64,000 nucleotides of DNA from Janthinobacterium sp. 67 (GTDB lineage: Bacteria > Pseudomonadota > Gammaproteobacteria > Burkholderiales > Burkholderiaceae_D), in the NCBI RefSeq assembly GCF_002797895.1, contig NZ_PGES01000001.1, forward strand, positions 4,464,001 through 4,528,000, in the 5' to 3' direction. Position 1 is the stretch's first letter. Every line of letters begins with the position of its first letter. The translations under genes were made by a program, and so were the position numbers. The notes below the pieces were generated by a model, which was not told the DNA's origin, ran no database searches, and saw only the letters and a program-made list of their open reading frames with translations. Below are positions 36,227-44,718 of this stretch, in pieces.

Positions 36227-38095
36227 TTATTTACCCCGGCGACTCTCAATCGCCTCGATCTGGTCCATGATGCCGTTCATGCGGGCTACCAGCGCCTGGT
36301 ACGGTTTCGGCGAGGCCAGGTCGACGCCGGCCGCCTTCACGAGATCGTACGGGTAGGCCGAGCCGCCCGCACCGAGCATCTTCAGGTAGGCGGCCAGCGC
36401 GCCCGGTTCCTTGTCGAGGATGCGCTGCGCGAAATCCTGCGCCGCCGCGATCGAGGTGGCGTACTGGAACACATAAAAGCCGTGATAGAAATGCGGCACG
36501 TAGGCCCATTCCAGCGCGTAGGCGGGATCGATGGTCATGACGCCTTGCGCTTCGCCGTGGTAGCGCTTGAGGATGCCGGCATAGATGGCCGTGATCTCTT
36601 CGCCCGTCAGCGATTCTCCCTGGTCCACCTTGCCGTGGATGGCCGCCTCGAATTCGGCGAACATGGCCTGGCGGAAGAAGGTGCCGCGCAGGTTTTCCAG
36701 CGCCGCGCCCAGGTACAGCAGGCGTTCGTCGTCATCCTTGGCCTGCTTCAGGCGCGCGTCGAGCAGCAGCGCCTCGTTCGTCGTCGAGGCGATTTCCGCG
36801 ACGAAGATGCTGTATGGCGCATAGATCGACGGCTGCGCCTTGTTGGCCAGCACCGAGTGCATGGCGTGGCCCCATTCGTGCGTCAGGGTGCTGACGGCTT
36901 CGTAATTGTCCGTGTAATTGAGCAGCACGAACGGATGCACGTCGTACGCGTCGCCATTCATGTAGGCGCCCGCCACCTTGCGCGGGCGCGGATACACATC
37001 CATCCAGCGCGCGTCCACCGCGGCGCTCAATGTCTTGACGTAGTCGGGGCCCAGCGGCGCGGCGGAGTCGAGCATCATCTGCTTGCCTTCGGCCAGCGGA
37101 AACGTGCGATCGCTTTTGAGCAGCGGCGCATAGATGTCGTAGTAGGCCAGGTCCTTGACGCCCAGCATGCGCGCGCGCAGCTTGAAGTAGCGGTGCAGGG
37201 TGGGCAGGTTGGCGTTGGTCTGGGCGATCAGGGTCTGGTAGACGGCCGGCGGCAAATGGTCGGCGTCGAGCGCGGCGCTTTGCGAGTCGGGATAGCGGCG
37301 CACTTTTGCATACGCGGCGTCCGTCTTCAGCTGGCCGTACAGGGTTTCGCCGAACGTGCGTTCATATTCCTTCCACTTGCCGAAGAAGGCGTCGAATACC
37401 AGCTTGCGGTCCGCGCGATTGTCGTCGTCGCGGTACTTGGTATAGGCCGCCTGGTCGAGGCGTACTTCCTTGCCGTCCGATAATTTGACTGTTGGCCACG
37501 GGATTTCCGCATTGGCCAGGGTGCGGTAGACGCTGGCGGCCGAGCCAGCCGCCAGGCCGAACTGCGCCACCAGCTGTTCGCCGGCCGCGTCGAGCGTATG
37601 CGGCGCGCTGCGCAGCATGTTACTCAGTTGAAAGCGGTACAGTTGCAAGCCCTTGTCCTTCGCCAGCATGGCGTCGATGCGCCTGCTGCCCAGGGCGAGG
37701 ATTTCGGGCTGCAGAAAGGTCGTCGCCTGGGCGAAGTCGTTGCCCAGCAGGGCGGCGCGCTGGTTCAGCTGGTTGCCCTTGCTGTCGCCCGTATCCTGGT
37801 CGTAATACTGCGCCGCATAGGTGGTCAGCGTGTTGACGCGCTTGCGCGCATCGGCGTACAGGTCCAGGCAGCCTTTCAGGCGGGTGCCCAATTGCCCCTT
37901 GCAGGCGCCCAGTTGCTGCAGCTGGGCCGCCAGCTTTTTCGCGTCGGCGTCAAACGCGGCGTCGTTTTGATACAGCGCCGTCAAATCCCAGCGGTCGGGC
38001 TGGCGGTCGGTGGGCGCAGGGGCGGCAGAGGCGGTGGCAAGGCTGAAGACCAGCAGGGAGAACAGCAGGGGGCGCTTGAGCGCGGATGGCGTCAT
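36227..38095 (-). CDS. pepF: Oligoendopeptidase F-type M3 metallopeptidase, exported
   Basis: A 622-residue zinc endopeptidase of family M3. The zinc site is HEWGH (His406, Glu407, His410) with Glu434 downstream (FVAEIASTTNEALL). An N-terminal signal peptide (LLFSLLVFSLATASAAPA) is present, so unlike typical cytoplasmic PepF the enzyme should act in the periplasm. KLRARMLGVKDLAYYDIYAPL and YVPHFYHGFYVFQYATS are family signatures. It converges on the antiporter gene with a REP pair between them. Together with the M14 and S41 enzymes it suggests strong periplasmic peptide processing. Confidence 0.92.
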   Translation of the reverse strand: MTPSALKRPLLFSLLVFSLATASAAPAPTDRQPDRWDLTALYQNDAAFDADAKKLAAQLQQLGACKGQLGTRLKGCLDLYADARKRVNTLTTYAAQYYDQDTGDSKGNQLNQRAALLGNDFAQATTFLQPEILALGSRRIDAMLAKDKGLQLYRFQLSNMLRSAPHTLDAAGEQLVAQFGLAAGSAASVYRTLANAEIPWPTVKLSDGKEVRLDQAAYTKYRDDDNRADRKLVFDAFFGKWKEYERTFGETLYGQLKTDAAYAKVRRYPDSQSAALDADHLPPAVYQTLIAQTNANLPTLHRYFKLRARMLGVKDLAYYDIYAPLLKSDRTFPLAEGKQMMLDSAAPLGPDYVKTLSAAVDARWMDVYPRPRKVAGAYMNGDAYDVHPFVLLNYTDNYEAVSTLTHEWGHAMHSVLANKAQPSIYAPYSIFVAEIASTTNEALLLDARLKQAKDDDERLLYLGAALENLRGTFFRQAMFAEFEAAIHGKVDQGESLTGEEITAIYAGILKRYHGEAQGVMTIDPAYALEWAYVPHFYHGFYVFQYATSIAAAQDFAQRILDKEPGALAAYLKMLGAGGSAYPYDLVKAAGVDLASPKPYQALVARMNGIMDQIEAIESRRGK

Positions 38096-38223
38096 GGTTC
38101 ATTCCAGTGAGGTTGTCGGAAGAATGCGTGCTGACCGCCGGGCAGGAATGCGCGCGTGACACATCGCGTACCGGCAGAGCTGACTACGGTACATCAAATG
38201 GACGCTGGGGGAAAGAGAGGGAT

Positions 38224-38246
38224 GCCGCCACCTGGGCGGTGGCGGC
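38224..38246 (-). terminator. Hairpin downstream of ttcA, possible terminator
   Basis: A perfect 9-bp GC stem (GCCGCCACC with GGTGGCGGC) with a five-base loop lies about 30 nt after the ttcA stop on the minus strand. The following sequence is pyrimidine-rich but not a clean U run, so termination is uncertain. Confidence 0.5.
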
Positions 38247-38274
38247 GAAACAACAGGAGCTTGCAACAGGAGGA

Positions 38275-39237
38275 TTACAGCGGCTGCAGCGGAATCGTGC
38301 CGAACGTGGTCGGCGTCGAGCATGGCTCTTCGTCGAAGGCGATGTCGCCCATGGGGTTGGCCACGCCATCGGCCTTCAAGTCCTTGAAGCCGAACAGTTT
38401 CGGGTCCATCAAATGCGACGGCGCCACGTTCGACAGGGCCGAGAAGATGCTTTCCACGCGGCCGGGGAATTTCTTGTCCCATTCGCGCATCAGGCCCTTG
38501 ATCTGCTTGCGCTGCAGGTTTTCCTGCGAACCGCACAGGTCGCACGGGATGATGGGGAAGCCCTTCACTTCCGCATAGCGCTGCGTGTCCTCTTCCTTCA
38601 CGTAGGCCATCGGACGGATGACGATGTGCTTGCCGTCGTCCGATTGCAGCTTGGCCGGCATGCCTTTCAGTTTGCCGCCGAAGAACATATTCAGGAAGAA
38701 CGTTTCCAGGATGTCGTCGCGGTGGTGGCCCAGGGCGATCTTGTTGGCGCCCAGCTCGTCGGCCACGCGGTACAGGATGCCGCGGCGCAGGCGCGAGCAC
38801 AGCGAACACGTCGTCTTGCCTTCCGGGATCAAACGCTTGACGATGCTGTAGGTATCCTGGTTTTCGATGTGGAAAGCCACGCCCAATTCCGTCAGGTAGG
38901 CGGGCAGGATTTCCGGCGGGAAGTTCGGCTGCTTCTGGTCCAGGTTGACGGCGACGATATCGAAGTGAATCGGCGCGCGTTCGCGCAAGGTCATCAAAAT
39001 GTCCAGCAGCGCATAGCTATCCTTGCCGCCCGACAGGCACACCATCACCTTGTCGCCGTCTTCGATCATGTTGAAGTCGCCGATGGCCTGGCCCACCAGG
39101 CGGCACAGGCGCTTGTGCAGCTTGTTGTTTTCCAGGGCGATCTTTTCCGCCTTCTTGCGCGCCAGTTTCTGCGCTTCCACGTTGGCCGGAATTTCCACGG
39201 CGGTTTCCATGACTGCGGTATCGTTCATATTGCTCAT
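38275..39237 (-). CDS. ttcA: tRNA 2-thiocytidine(32) synthetase TtcA
   Basis: TtcA thiolates cytidine 32 of certain tRNAs using ATP and an iron-sulfur cluster. The product is 320 residues. The PP-loop SGGKDS is at 69-74. The two CxxC motifs are Cys144/Cys147 (CSLC) and Cys232/Cys235 (CDLC). [20 protein letters not shown] is a family signature. The ATG at 39237 overlaps the folB stop by four bases (ATGA), indicating translational coupling; an in-frame ATG at 39228 is an alternative. Confidence 0.96.
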   Translation of the reverse strand: MSNMNDTAVMETAVEIPANVEAQKLARKKAEKIALENNKLHKRLCRLVGQAIGDFNMIEDGDKVMVCLSGGKDSYALLDILMTLRERAPIHFDIVAVNLDQKQPNFPPEILPAYLTELGVAFHIENQDTYSIVKRLIPEGKTTCSLCSRLRRGILYRVADELGANKIALGHHRDDILETFFLNMFFGGKLKGMPAKLQSDDGKHIVIRPMAYVKEEDTQRYAEVKGFPIIPCDLCGSQENLQRKQIKGLMREWDKKFPGRVESIFSALSNVAPSHLMDPKLFGFKDLKADGVANPMGDIAFDEEPCSTPTTFGTIPLQPL

Positions 39238-39632
39238 ACTTCATCCTTGATCTTGAATACTTCCACGCCCACGCCTTCGCAGTCGGGATACACGTCCGGT
39301 TTCATCGACGACACGCGCGCGGCGCGCACGCGCGGGTGCGCCAGCATGGCGGCGAGCACGTCGTCGACGAGGCTTTCCTGCAGCTGCACATGGCCTAGGG
39401 CCATGCGCCTGGCGATGGTTTCGCGCATGAAGTCGTAGTCGACCACCTCTTCCAGCTGGTCATCCTTCGGCGTCGACAGGGCCAGGGGAATGTACAGGTC
39501 GACGTTGATGAGGACGCGCTGCTCGCCCTTTTTCTCGAAGTCGTAGACACCGATGTTGATGAGGACTTCGTAATTGCGCAGGAACAGCCGGCGGCAATCG
39601 GCCAGGCGAGGGTGGGACAGGGCGGACGACAT
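39234..39632 (-). CDS. folB: Dihydroneopterin aldolase
   Basis: FolB cleaves 7,8-dihydroneopterin to 6-hydroxymethyl-dihydropterin in folate synthesis. The product is 132 residues. The family pattern is seen in [18 protein letters not shown] (active-site Glu region) and the C-terminal [18 protein letters not shown] (lysine region). It lies between a pteridine-reductase-like SDR gene and ttcA on the same strand and overlaps ttcA by four bases. The three genes appear co-transcribed. Confidence 0.93.
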   Translation of the reverse strand: MSSALSHPRLADCRRLFLRNYEVLINIGVYDFEKKGEQRVLINVDLYIPLALSTPKDDQLEEVVDYDFMRETIARRMALGHVQLQESLVDDVLAAMLAHPRVRAARVSSMKPDVYPDCEGVGVEVFKIKDEV

Positions 39633-39685
39633 AGTTTTACCTTTTAGGGGATGCTGGAATGCTGGTTGTTTGGTGTGGCTGCTGA

Positions 39686-40474
39686 TTATTTGGTCAAAAA
39701 CATGACGTCGCGCGGCAAACCGATCAGATGCTGGCCGCCATCGACCAGCAGGGTCGTGCCCGTCAGCGCGCGCGCGCCGGCCACGTAACAGACGCTGTCG
39801 GCCACATCCTCGGGCGTGCTGGAGCGGCCCAGCGGCGTGTTTTCATGCGCCTTGGCAAAGTTCGCTTCCGTCTGCTCGCCGGAAACCATGGTGATGCCGG
39901 GGGCGATGCCCACCACGCGCACTTTCGGCGCCAGCGCCTGGGCCAGCATGGTGGTCGCCGACAGCAGCGCCGCCTTGGACAGGGTGTACGACAAAAAATC
40001 AGGATTGAGATTGTACAGTTTTTGATCCAGCAAGTTGATGACCACGGCCTGGCCGCCTGCCGGGGTGGCCTGGTACAGCGCTTGCGCCAGCAGGATGGGG
40101 GCGGCCAGGTTGGCGTGCATGTGGGCGTCGAGCGCGGCGACGGAAAAATCGCCGGCATTGTCGTATGCAAACAACGATGCGTTGTTGACGACACAAGTCA
40201 CTGGCCCCAGCGCCGCCTGCACCTGCGGCAGCAACTGGCGCACGGCCGCTTCCTGCGCCAGGTCGCAGGGGAACGCTTGCGCGCGGCGGCCCAGCGCCGT
40301 GATTTCCGCCACCAGGCTCTGCGCTTCCTCGCGCGAGTCGCGGTAATGGACGGCGATATCCCAGCCGTCGCGCGCCAGGCCCAGCGCGATGGCGCGGCCG
40401 ATGCGGCGCGCCGCGCCCGTGACGAGGGCGACGCGGGGAGTGCTGTCGAATGGCGTTGTCGTTGCTTCTGTCAT
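39686..40474 (-). CDS. Pteridine reductase/FolM-like short-chain dehydrogenase
   Basis: A 262-residue NADPH-dependent SDR. The cofactor motif is TGAARRIG (19-26); the double arginine favours NADPH. NNAS is near residue 97. The active site is Asp150-Tyr163-Lys167: an Asp replaces the usual catalytic Ser (INLLDQK), the arrangement of PTR1 and FolM pteridine reductases. With folB next door, a role reducing dihydropterin or dihydrofolate is likely. The ATG at 40474 is chosen because upstream sequence is not SDR-like and would run into the divergent methyltransferase gene. Confidence 0.87.
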   Translation of the reverse strand: MTEATTTPFDSTPRVALVTGAARRIGRAIALGLARDGWDIAVHYRDSREEAQSLVAEITALGRRAQAFPCDLAQEAAVRQLLPQVQAALGPVTCVVNNASLFAYDNAGDFSVAALDAHMHANLAAPILLAQALYQATPAGGQAVVINLLDQKLYNLNPDFLSYTLSKAALLSATTMLAQALAPKVRVVGIAPGITMVSGEQTEANFAKAHENTPLGRSSTPEDVADSVCYVAGARALTGTTLLVDGGQHLIGLPRDVMFLTK

Positions 40475-40548
40475 GTCTTTGCTATGGTTGAGATATTCGG
40501 TGGACGCCACACTGGCGGCATGCGCCGCCGATTCGCTACAATGCGGGA

Positions 40549-41700
40549 ATGTCTCTTCCCGCACCCGATAGCGACGCGCTGGCCGCGTCCCATGCCTTGC
40601 AGCACCAGATTGCCGCCGAAATCGCGCGCAATGACGGCGCCATTCCCTTTGTCCGCTTCATGGAGCTGGCGCTGTATGCGCCTGACCTCGGCTATTACAG
40701 CGGCGGCGCCGCCAAGCTGGGCAAAGATGGCGATTTTACAACCGCGCCGGAGATTTCGCCCCTGTTCGGCGCCACCCTGGCCCATGTGGCAGCCGCTATT
40801 ATGGCGCAAACGGCCCCGCGCATCCTCGAATTCGGCGCCGGCACGGGCAAGCTGGCCTTCGATATCCTGACGGAAGCGGCGCAGGCCGGCATCGCGATCG
40901 AACAGTATGCGATCGTCGAATTGTCCGGCGAATTGCGCGCGCGCCAGGAGCGGGCGCTGGCCGCCTTCCCGCAGGTGGTGTGGCTCGACGGTTTTCCCGA
41001 CAGTTTCGACGGCGCCGTGTTCGGCAATGAAGTGCTCGACGCCATGCCCGTCAACCTGATCAGCAAGACGCCGGCCGGCTGGTGCGAACTCGACGTCAGT
41101 ATTGCCGACGGCCAGTTCGTGTTCATCGAGCGCCCGGCCGGCGCCGACGTGGCCGCGCAGATCGCCGCCCAGGTGCCCGGCGCGGACGACTTGCCGGTCG
41201 GCTATGTCAGCGAAATTCATGGCGTCGCCTGCGGCTTCATGCGCTCGCTGGCGCAGATGCTGACCAATGGCCAGGGCGGCGCGGCCGTGCTGTTCGATTA
41301 CGGTTTTCCGGCGCACGAGTATTACCTGGACTTGCGCGCCACGGGCACCCTGATGTGCCATTACCGCCATCACGCCCACGCGGAACCGTTTTATCTGCCC
41401 GGCTTGCAGGACATCACGGCCCATGTGGATTTTACGGCCATGGCGGTGGCGGCGCAGGATGCGGGCCTCGACGTGCTCGCCTATATGAACCAGGCGTCCT
41501 TCCTGCTGGGTTCCGGTATCGGCGACCTGCTGCTGCGCACCGATCCGCAGCAGGTCAAGACTTACCTGCCGCAGGCCAGCGCCGTGCAAAAGCTGGTGTC
41601 GCCGGCCGAGATGGGGGAATTGTTCAAGGTGCTGGTGGTGGGGCATCAGGTGGCGTTGCCGCAAGCGCTGTTGTCGAGTGACCGCAGTCACCGCCTGTAA
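40549..41700 (+). CDS. MidA/NDUFAF7-type class I SAM-dependent methyltransferase (COG1565)
   Basis: A 383-residue protein of the COG1565 family, whose mitochondrial member NDUFAF7 methylates an arginine of complex I. The SAM-binding motif I is EFGAGTGKLA (about 104-113). The family start FVRFMELALYAPDLGYYSGG and the internal GNEVLDAMPV and FDYGFPAHEYY are diagnostic. The substrate in bacteria is not established. The gene diverges from the SDR gene with about 75 bp between start codons. Confidence 0.9.
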   Translation: MSLPAPDSDALAASHALQHQIAAEIARNDGAIPFVRFMELALYAPDLGYYSGGAAKLGKDGDFTTAPEISPLFGATLAHVAAAIMAQTAPRILEFGAGTGKLAFDILTEAAQAGIAIEQYAIVELSGELRARQERALAAFPQVVWLDGFPDSFDGAVFGNEVLDAMPVNLISKTPAGWCELDVSIADGQFVFIERPAGADVAAQIAAQVPGADDLPVGYVSEIHGVACGFMRSLAQMLTNGQGGAAVLFDYGFPAHEYYLDLRATGTLMCHYRHHAHAEPFYLPGLQDITAHVDFTAMAVAAQDAGLDVLAYMNQASFLLGSGIGDLLLRTDPQQVKTYLPQASAVQKLVSPAEMGELFKVLVVGHQVALPQALLSSDRSHRL

Positions 41701-41849
41701 GCGCCGGCAATATCAAGGCAGGGCAGTTCCGCCCTGCAATTTCCTGTCCGCCGGTGGTTATTATCTTGTCATATCGTATATGATGACCGACACAGCACGG
41801 TTCCATCCTGCAAGAACCCGTCGCCGCGCACCGATTTCAAGATAGAACG

Positions 41850-42926
41850 ATGGGAAAGATACATACACACTATGACAACCTGAAAGTGGCGCGCCTGGCG
41901 CCGCAGGAAGTCATACGTGCCGCGTACAAAGCCCTCAGCCAGAAATACCATCCAGACAAGAATCCCGGCGACGAAAAGGCGGCCCGCATCATGGCCATCC
42001 TCAACAGCGCCTACGGCACCTTGTCCGACCCGCAACGCCGCAAGGAGCACGACGAGTGGATCGCCGCCGAGGAATGGGAAATCGAATGGCTGGAAAGCAC
42101 CCACCAGGAAGAAGGCAAGAGCCGCGATGGCCGCGCGAAAGGTCATGCCCAGCCGCATGAGCACACGTGGGCGCAGGATGTGCCGCCGCCGAAGGGCAAG
42201 CCGCGGCGCGGCATGCAGCCCATCTGGCGCAACTGGCGCTGGTGGCTGAGTCTGCTTGTCTGCCTGCTGCTGGGCTGGCTGGGCGCCTTGCTGATGCTCG
42301 ATACCTCGCAGCCCATGCCTGCCGCGCTGGCCTCGGCCTGGAGCGGCCTGGCCCGCGATGGCGCTGCTCCCCCTGCGCCGGAGGCCGCGCCGGCGCCATC
42401 GAAAGGCGAGGCCGTGGCAGTCGATAGCTGGGCCGTGGGCAAGCCGTATGCGGCCGAACCCGCGCAAGCGAAGGCACCCGAGATCCGCGTGCTGGCTGTG
42501 GCGCAGCTGAGCCTGAAAGCGAGCCGGCCCGCCTGCGATGGCGTGGGCCAGGCCGATTCGGCGGCGCTGGTGGCGCCGAATGGCGAGCCATGGCCAGCGC
42601 GGTCCGGTTATGTCGATGGCTTCCCGATCGGTAACAAGGGCGATGAACTGGTGTTGACCATCGATAACAGCGGCAATGCCGCGCCCGTCTTCGTCAAGCT
42701 GTATGACCAGGAGCGGCGCTCGAATGTGCGCTACCTGTACATCCTGGCCAATGACAAGCTGACGGTGGAACAGCTCAGCGCGGGCAAATACGAAGTGCGC
42801 TACCAGGCCGTCGGGCCTGGCCAGGACAATTGCGGCGGCAACACGCGCAGCGGCGCCTCGATACCGGCGCCAGCGCCCGCCGCGGGAGAGGGCGGTACGC
42901 AGAATCCTGTTGTAAGCAGCATCTAA
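41850..42926 (+). CDS. Membrane-anchored J-domain (DnaJ-like) protein
   Basis: A 358-residue protein with an N-terminal J domain (about 5-68) carrying the DnaK-activating HPD at 34-36 (YHPDKNPGD), a charged linker and one hydrophobic segment at about 131-150 (WWLSLLVCLLLGWLGALLML). The following ~200 residues are Ala/Pro-rich and then a beta-rich domain (GNKGDELVLTIDNSGN; LTVEQLSAGKYEVRYQA). The J domain should face the cytoplasm and the C-terminal domain the periplasm (inference). No Gly/Phe or zinc region is present, so it is a specialised class C type. Partners are unknown. Confidence 0.87.
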   Translation: MGKIHTHYDNLKVARLAPQEVIRAAYKALSQKYHPDKNPGDEKAARIMAILNSAYGTLSDPQRRKEHDEWIAAEEWEIEWLESTHQEEGKSRDGRAKGHAQPHEHTWAQDVPPPKGKPRRGMQPIWRNWRWWLSLLVCLLLGWLGALLMLDTSQPMPAALASAWSGLARDGAAPPAPEAAPAPSKGEAVAVDSWAVGKPYAAEPAQAKAPEIRVLAVAQLSLKASRPACDGVGQADSAALVAPNGEPWPARSGYVDGFPIGNKGDELVLTIDNSGNAAPVFVKLYDQERRSNVRYLYILANDKLTVEQLSAGKYEVRYQAVGPGQDNCGGNTRSGASIPAPAPAAGEGGTQNPVVSSI

Positions 42927-42989
42927 TCTGATTATGCTTGATATGCGTCAACGCAGCGTCCACATCGAACTTATCCCTTAGGAGTATTC

Positions 42990-44585
42990 ATGACCGACCT
43001 CAAAGCCGATGCAGATGATAACTGGCTGCTCGACGAAGATGAGCCGGTGGCCAGTCCCTCCGGGCTGGCCGCGCCCGACCAGCGCCTGTGGCGTGTCCTG
43101 ATCGTCGATGACGACGTCGATGTGCATGCGGTCACGCGGCTGGCGTTGCGCAATGTCAGTTTCAAGGGCCGCGAACTGGAACTGTTTTCCGCCTACAGCG
43201 GCCGCGAAGGGTACGAGATCCTGCGCGACACGCCCGATATCGCGCTGGTGCTGCTCGACGTGGTGATGGAAACGGATGACGCCGGCCTGATCCTCGCCAA
43301 GCGCATTCGCGCCGACCTGAACAACTCCATCGTCCGCGTCGTGCTGCGCACGGGCCAGCCGGGCCAGGCGCCCGAGCAGCGCGTCATCATCGAATACGAC
43401 ATCAACGATTACAAGGCGAAGACGGAGCTGACGACGCAAAAGCTGTTTACGACCGTCATTTCGGCCCTGCGCGCCTACGAGAGCCTGATGATGCTCGAGC
43501 GCAGCCGCATCGGCCTGGGCAAGATCCTCGCCGGCGCCACCAATCTGTACCAGATTCATTCCCTGCGCGAATTCGCTTCCGGCGTGCTCAACCAGGTCAG
43601 CGCCATCCTCGACGTGGGCGCCGATGGCGTGCTGTGCTTGATGCAGGGCGGCGCCGGGCGGCCCGAGGTGGTGGCGGCCACGGGCACGTATGCCGTGCTG
43701 GCCGAGTCCGAAGCGATGCCGGCCGATCACGCGCTCACGCCCACCATCGACAAGGCCTTCGCGGAAAAGCGCAGCCAGTTCGAGCATCCGGCCAACGTGC
43801 TGTTCATCCATACGGAAGGCAACCGCGAACTGGCCATCTCCGTCACGCCGCCGTGGCCGCTGGCGCAGATCCAGCGCGACTTGCTGGAAGTGTTTTGCCA
43901 GCGCATCGCCGCCGCCTTCGACAACCTGTACATGTTCGGCCAGCTGCGCAAGGCGCAGGAAGCGACCGTCGTGGCGCTGGCCGACCTGGCCGAGTTCCGC
44001 GACAGCGACACGGGCGGCCACGTGCGGCGCGTGCAGCAATTGTCCGACGCCATCGCCCAGCGCATGCAGCAGCGCGGCGCGTATGCCGACGAGCTCAGCC
44101 CGCAGCTGCTCGACATGATCGGCCTGGCCAGCATCCTGCATGACGTGGGCAAGGTGGCCACGCCGGACGCCGTGCTATTGAAACCGGGCAGGCATACGGA
44201 CGAGGAACGCACGCAGATGCAGCTGCACGCCAGCGTCGGGCGCACCATCCTCGAGCGGGCCGCCAACATGGTCGACGGCGTCAGCTACCTGACGTACGGC
44301 GCGCAGATTGCCGGCGGCCACCACGAACACTTCGATGGCGCCGGCTATCCGAACGGCCTGAAGGGGCGCGACATTCCCGTGGCCGCGCGCATCGTGGCCG
44401 TGGTCGACGTCTTCGATGCCTTGCTGCACGAGCGGCCCTACAAGGAGCCGTGGCCGTATCCGCAGGTGCGCGAATACATCGAACAGCGCAGCGGCAGCCA
44501 GTTCGATCCGGAAGTGGTGGCGGCGCTGCTGGACCTGATCGACAACGAGCCGCAACTGTGGCATCCGGAGCACGCCACCGCTTGA
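42990..44585 (+). CDS. Response regulator with DUF3369 and HD-GYP phosphodiesterase domains
   Basis: A 531-residue signalling protein expected to hydrolyse cyclic-di-GMP. The receiver domain covers about residues 33-165 with the acidic cluster LIVDDD and phosphoacceptor Asp90 (LVLLDVVME). A DUF3369 domain follows to about 320. The HD-GYP domain has His384-Asp385 (ILHDVGK), His444-His445-Glu446, and GYP at 452-454, all intact. The ATG at 42990 has an AGGAG site. The TPR/receiver gene follows 133 bp downstream. A cognate kinase is not in the window. Confidence 0.93.
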   Translation: MTDLKADADDNWLLDEDEPVASPSGLAAPDQRLWRVLIVDDDVDVHAVTRLALRNVSFKGRELELFSAYSGREGYEILRDTPDIALVLLDVVMETDDAGLILAKRIRADLNNSIVRVVLRTGQPGQAPEQRVIIEYDINDYKAKTELTTQKLFTTVISALRAYESLMMLERSRIGLGKILAGATNLYQIHSLREFASGVLNQVSAILDVGADGVLCLMQGGAGRPEVVAATGTYAVLAESEAMPADHALTPTIDKAFAEKRSQFEHPANVLFIHTEGNRELAISVTPPWPLAQIQRDLLEVFCQRIAAAFDNLYMFGQLRKAQEATVVALADLAEFRDSDTGGHVRRVQQLSDAIAQRMQQRGAYADELSPQLLDMIGLASILHDVGKVATPDAVLLKPGRHTDEERTQMQLHASVGRTILERAANMVDGVSYLTYGAQIAGGHHEHFDGAGYPNGLKGRDIPVAARIVAVVDVFDALLHERPYKEPWPYPQVREYIEQRSGSQFDPEVVAALLDLIDNEPQLWHPEHATA

Positions 44586-44718
44586 GCCGCAACCGCGTTG
44601 GCGCTTTTCGGCACGCCGCCATTCCCTTGCGCGCGGCGCCGTCATATACTCGGCAGCCTCATGCTGGCCGGCGCCACGCACCAGTGTGGCGCGCCGCGGA
44701 GTTTTCGGACATTACGAC

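Noticed and set aside
41769..41783. Dyad TCATAT-CGT-ATATGA before the J-domain gene
   Set aside because: Arms of only six AT-rich bases occur by chance often; no regulator is linked.
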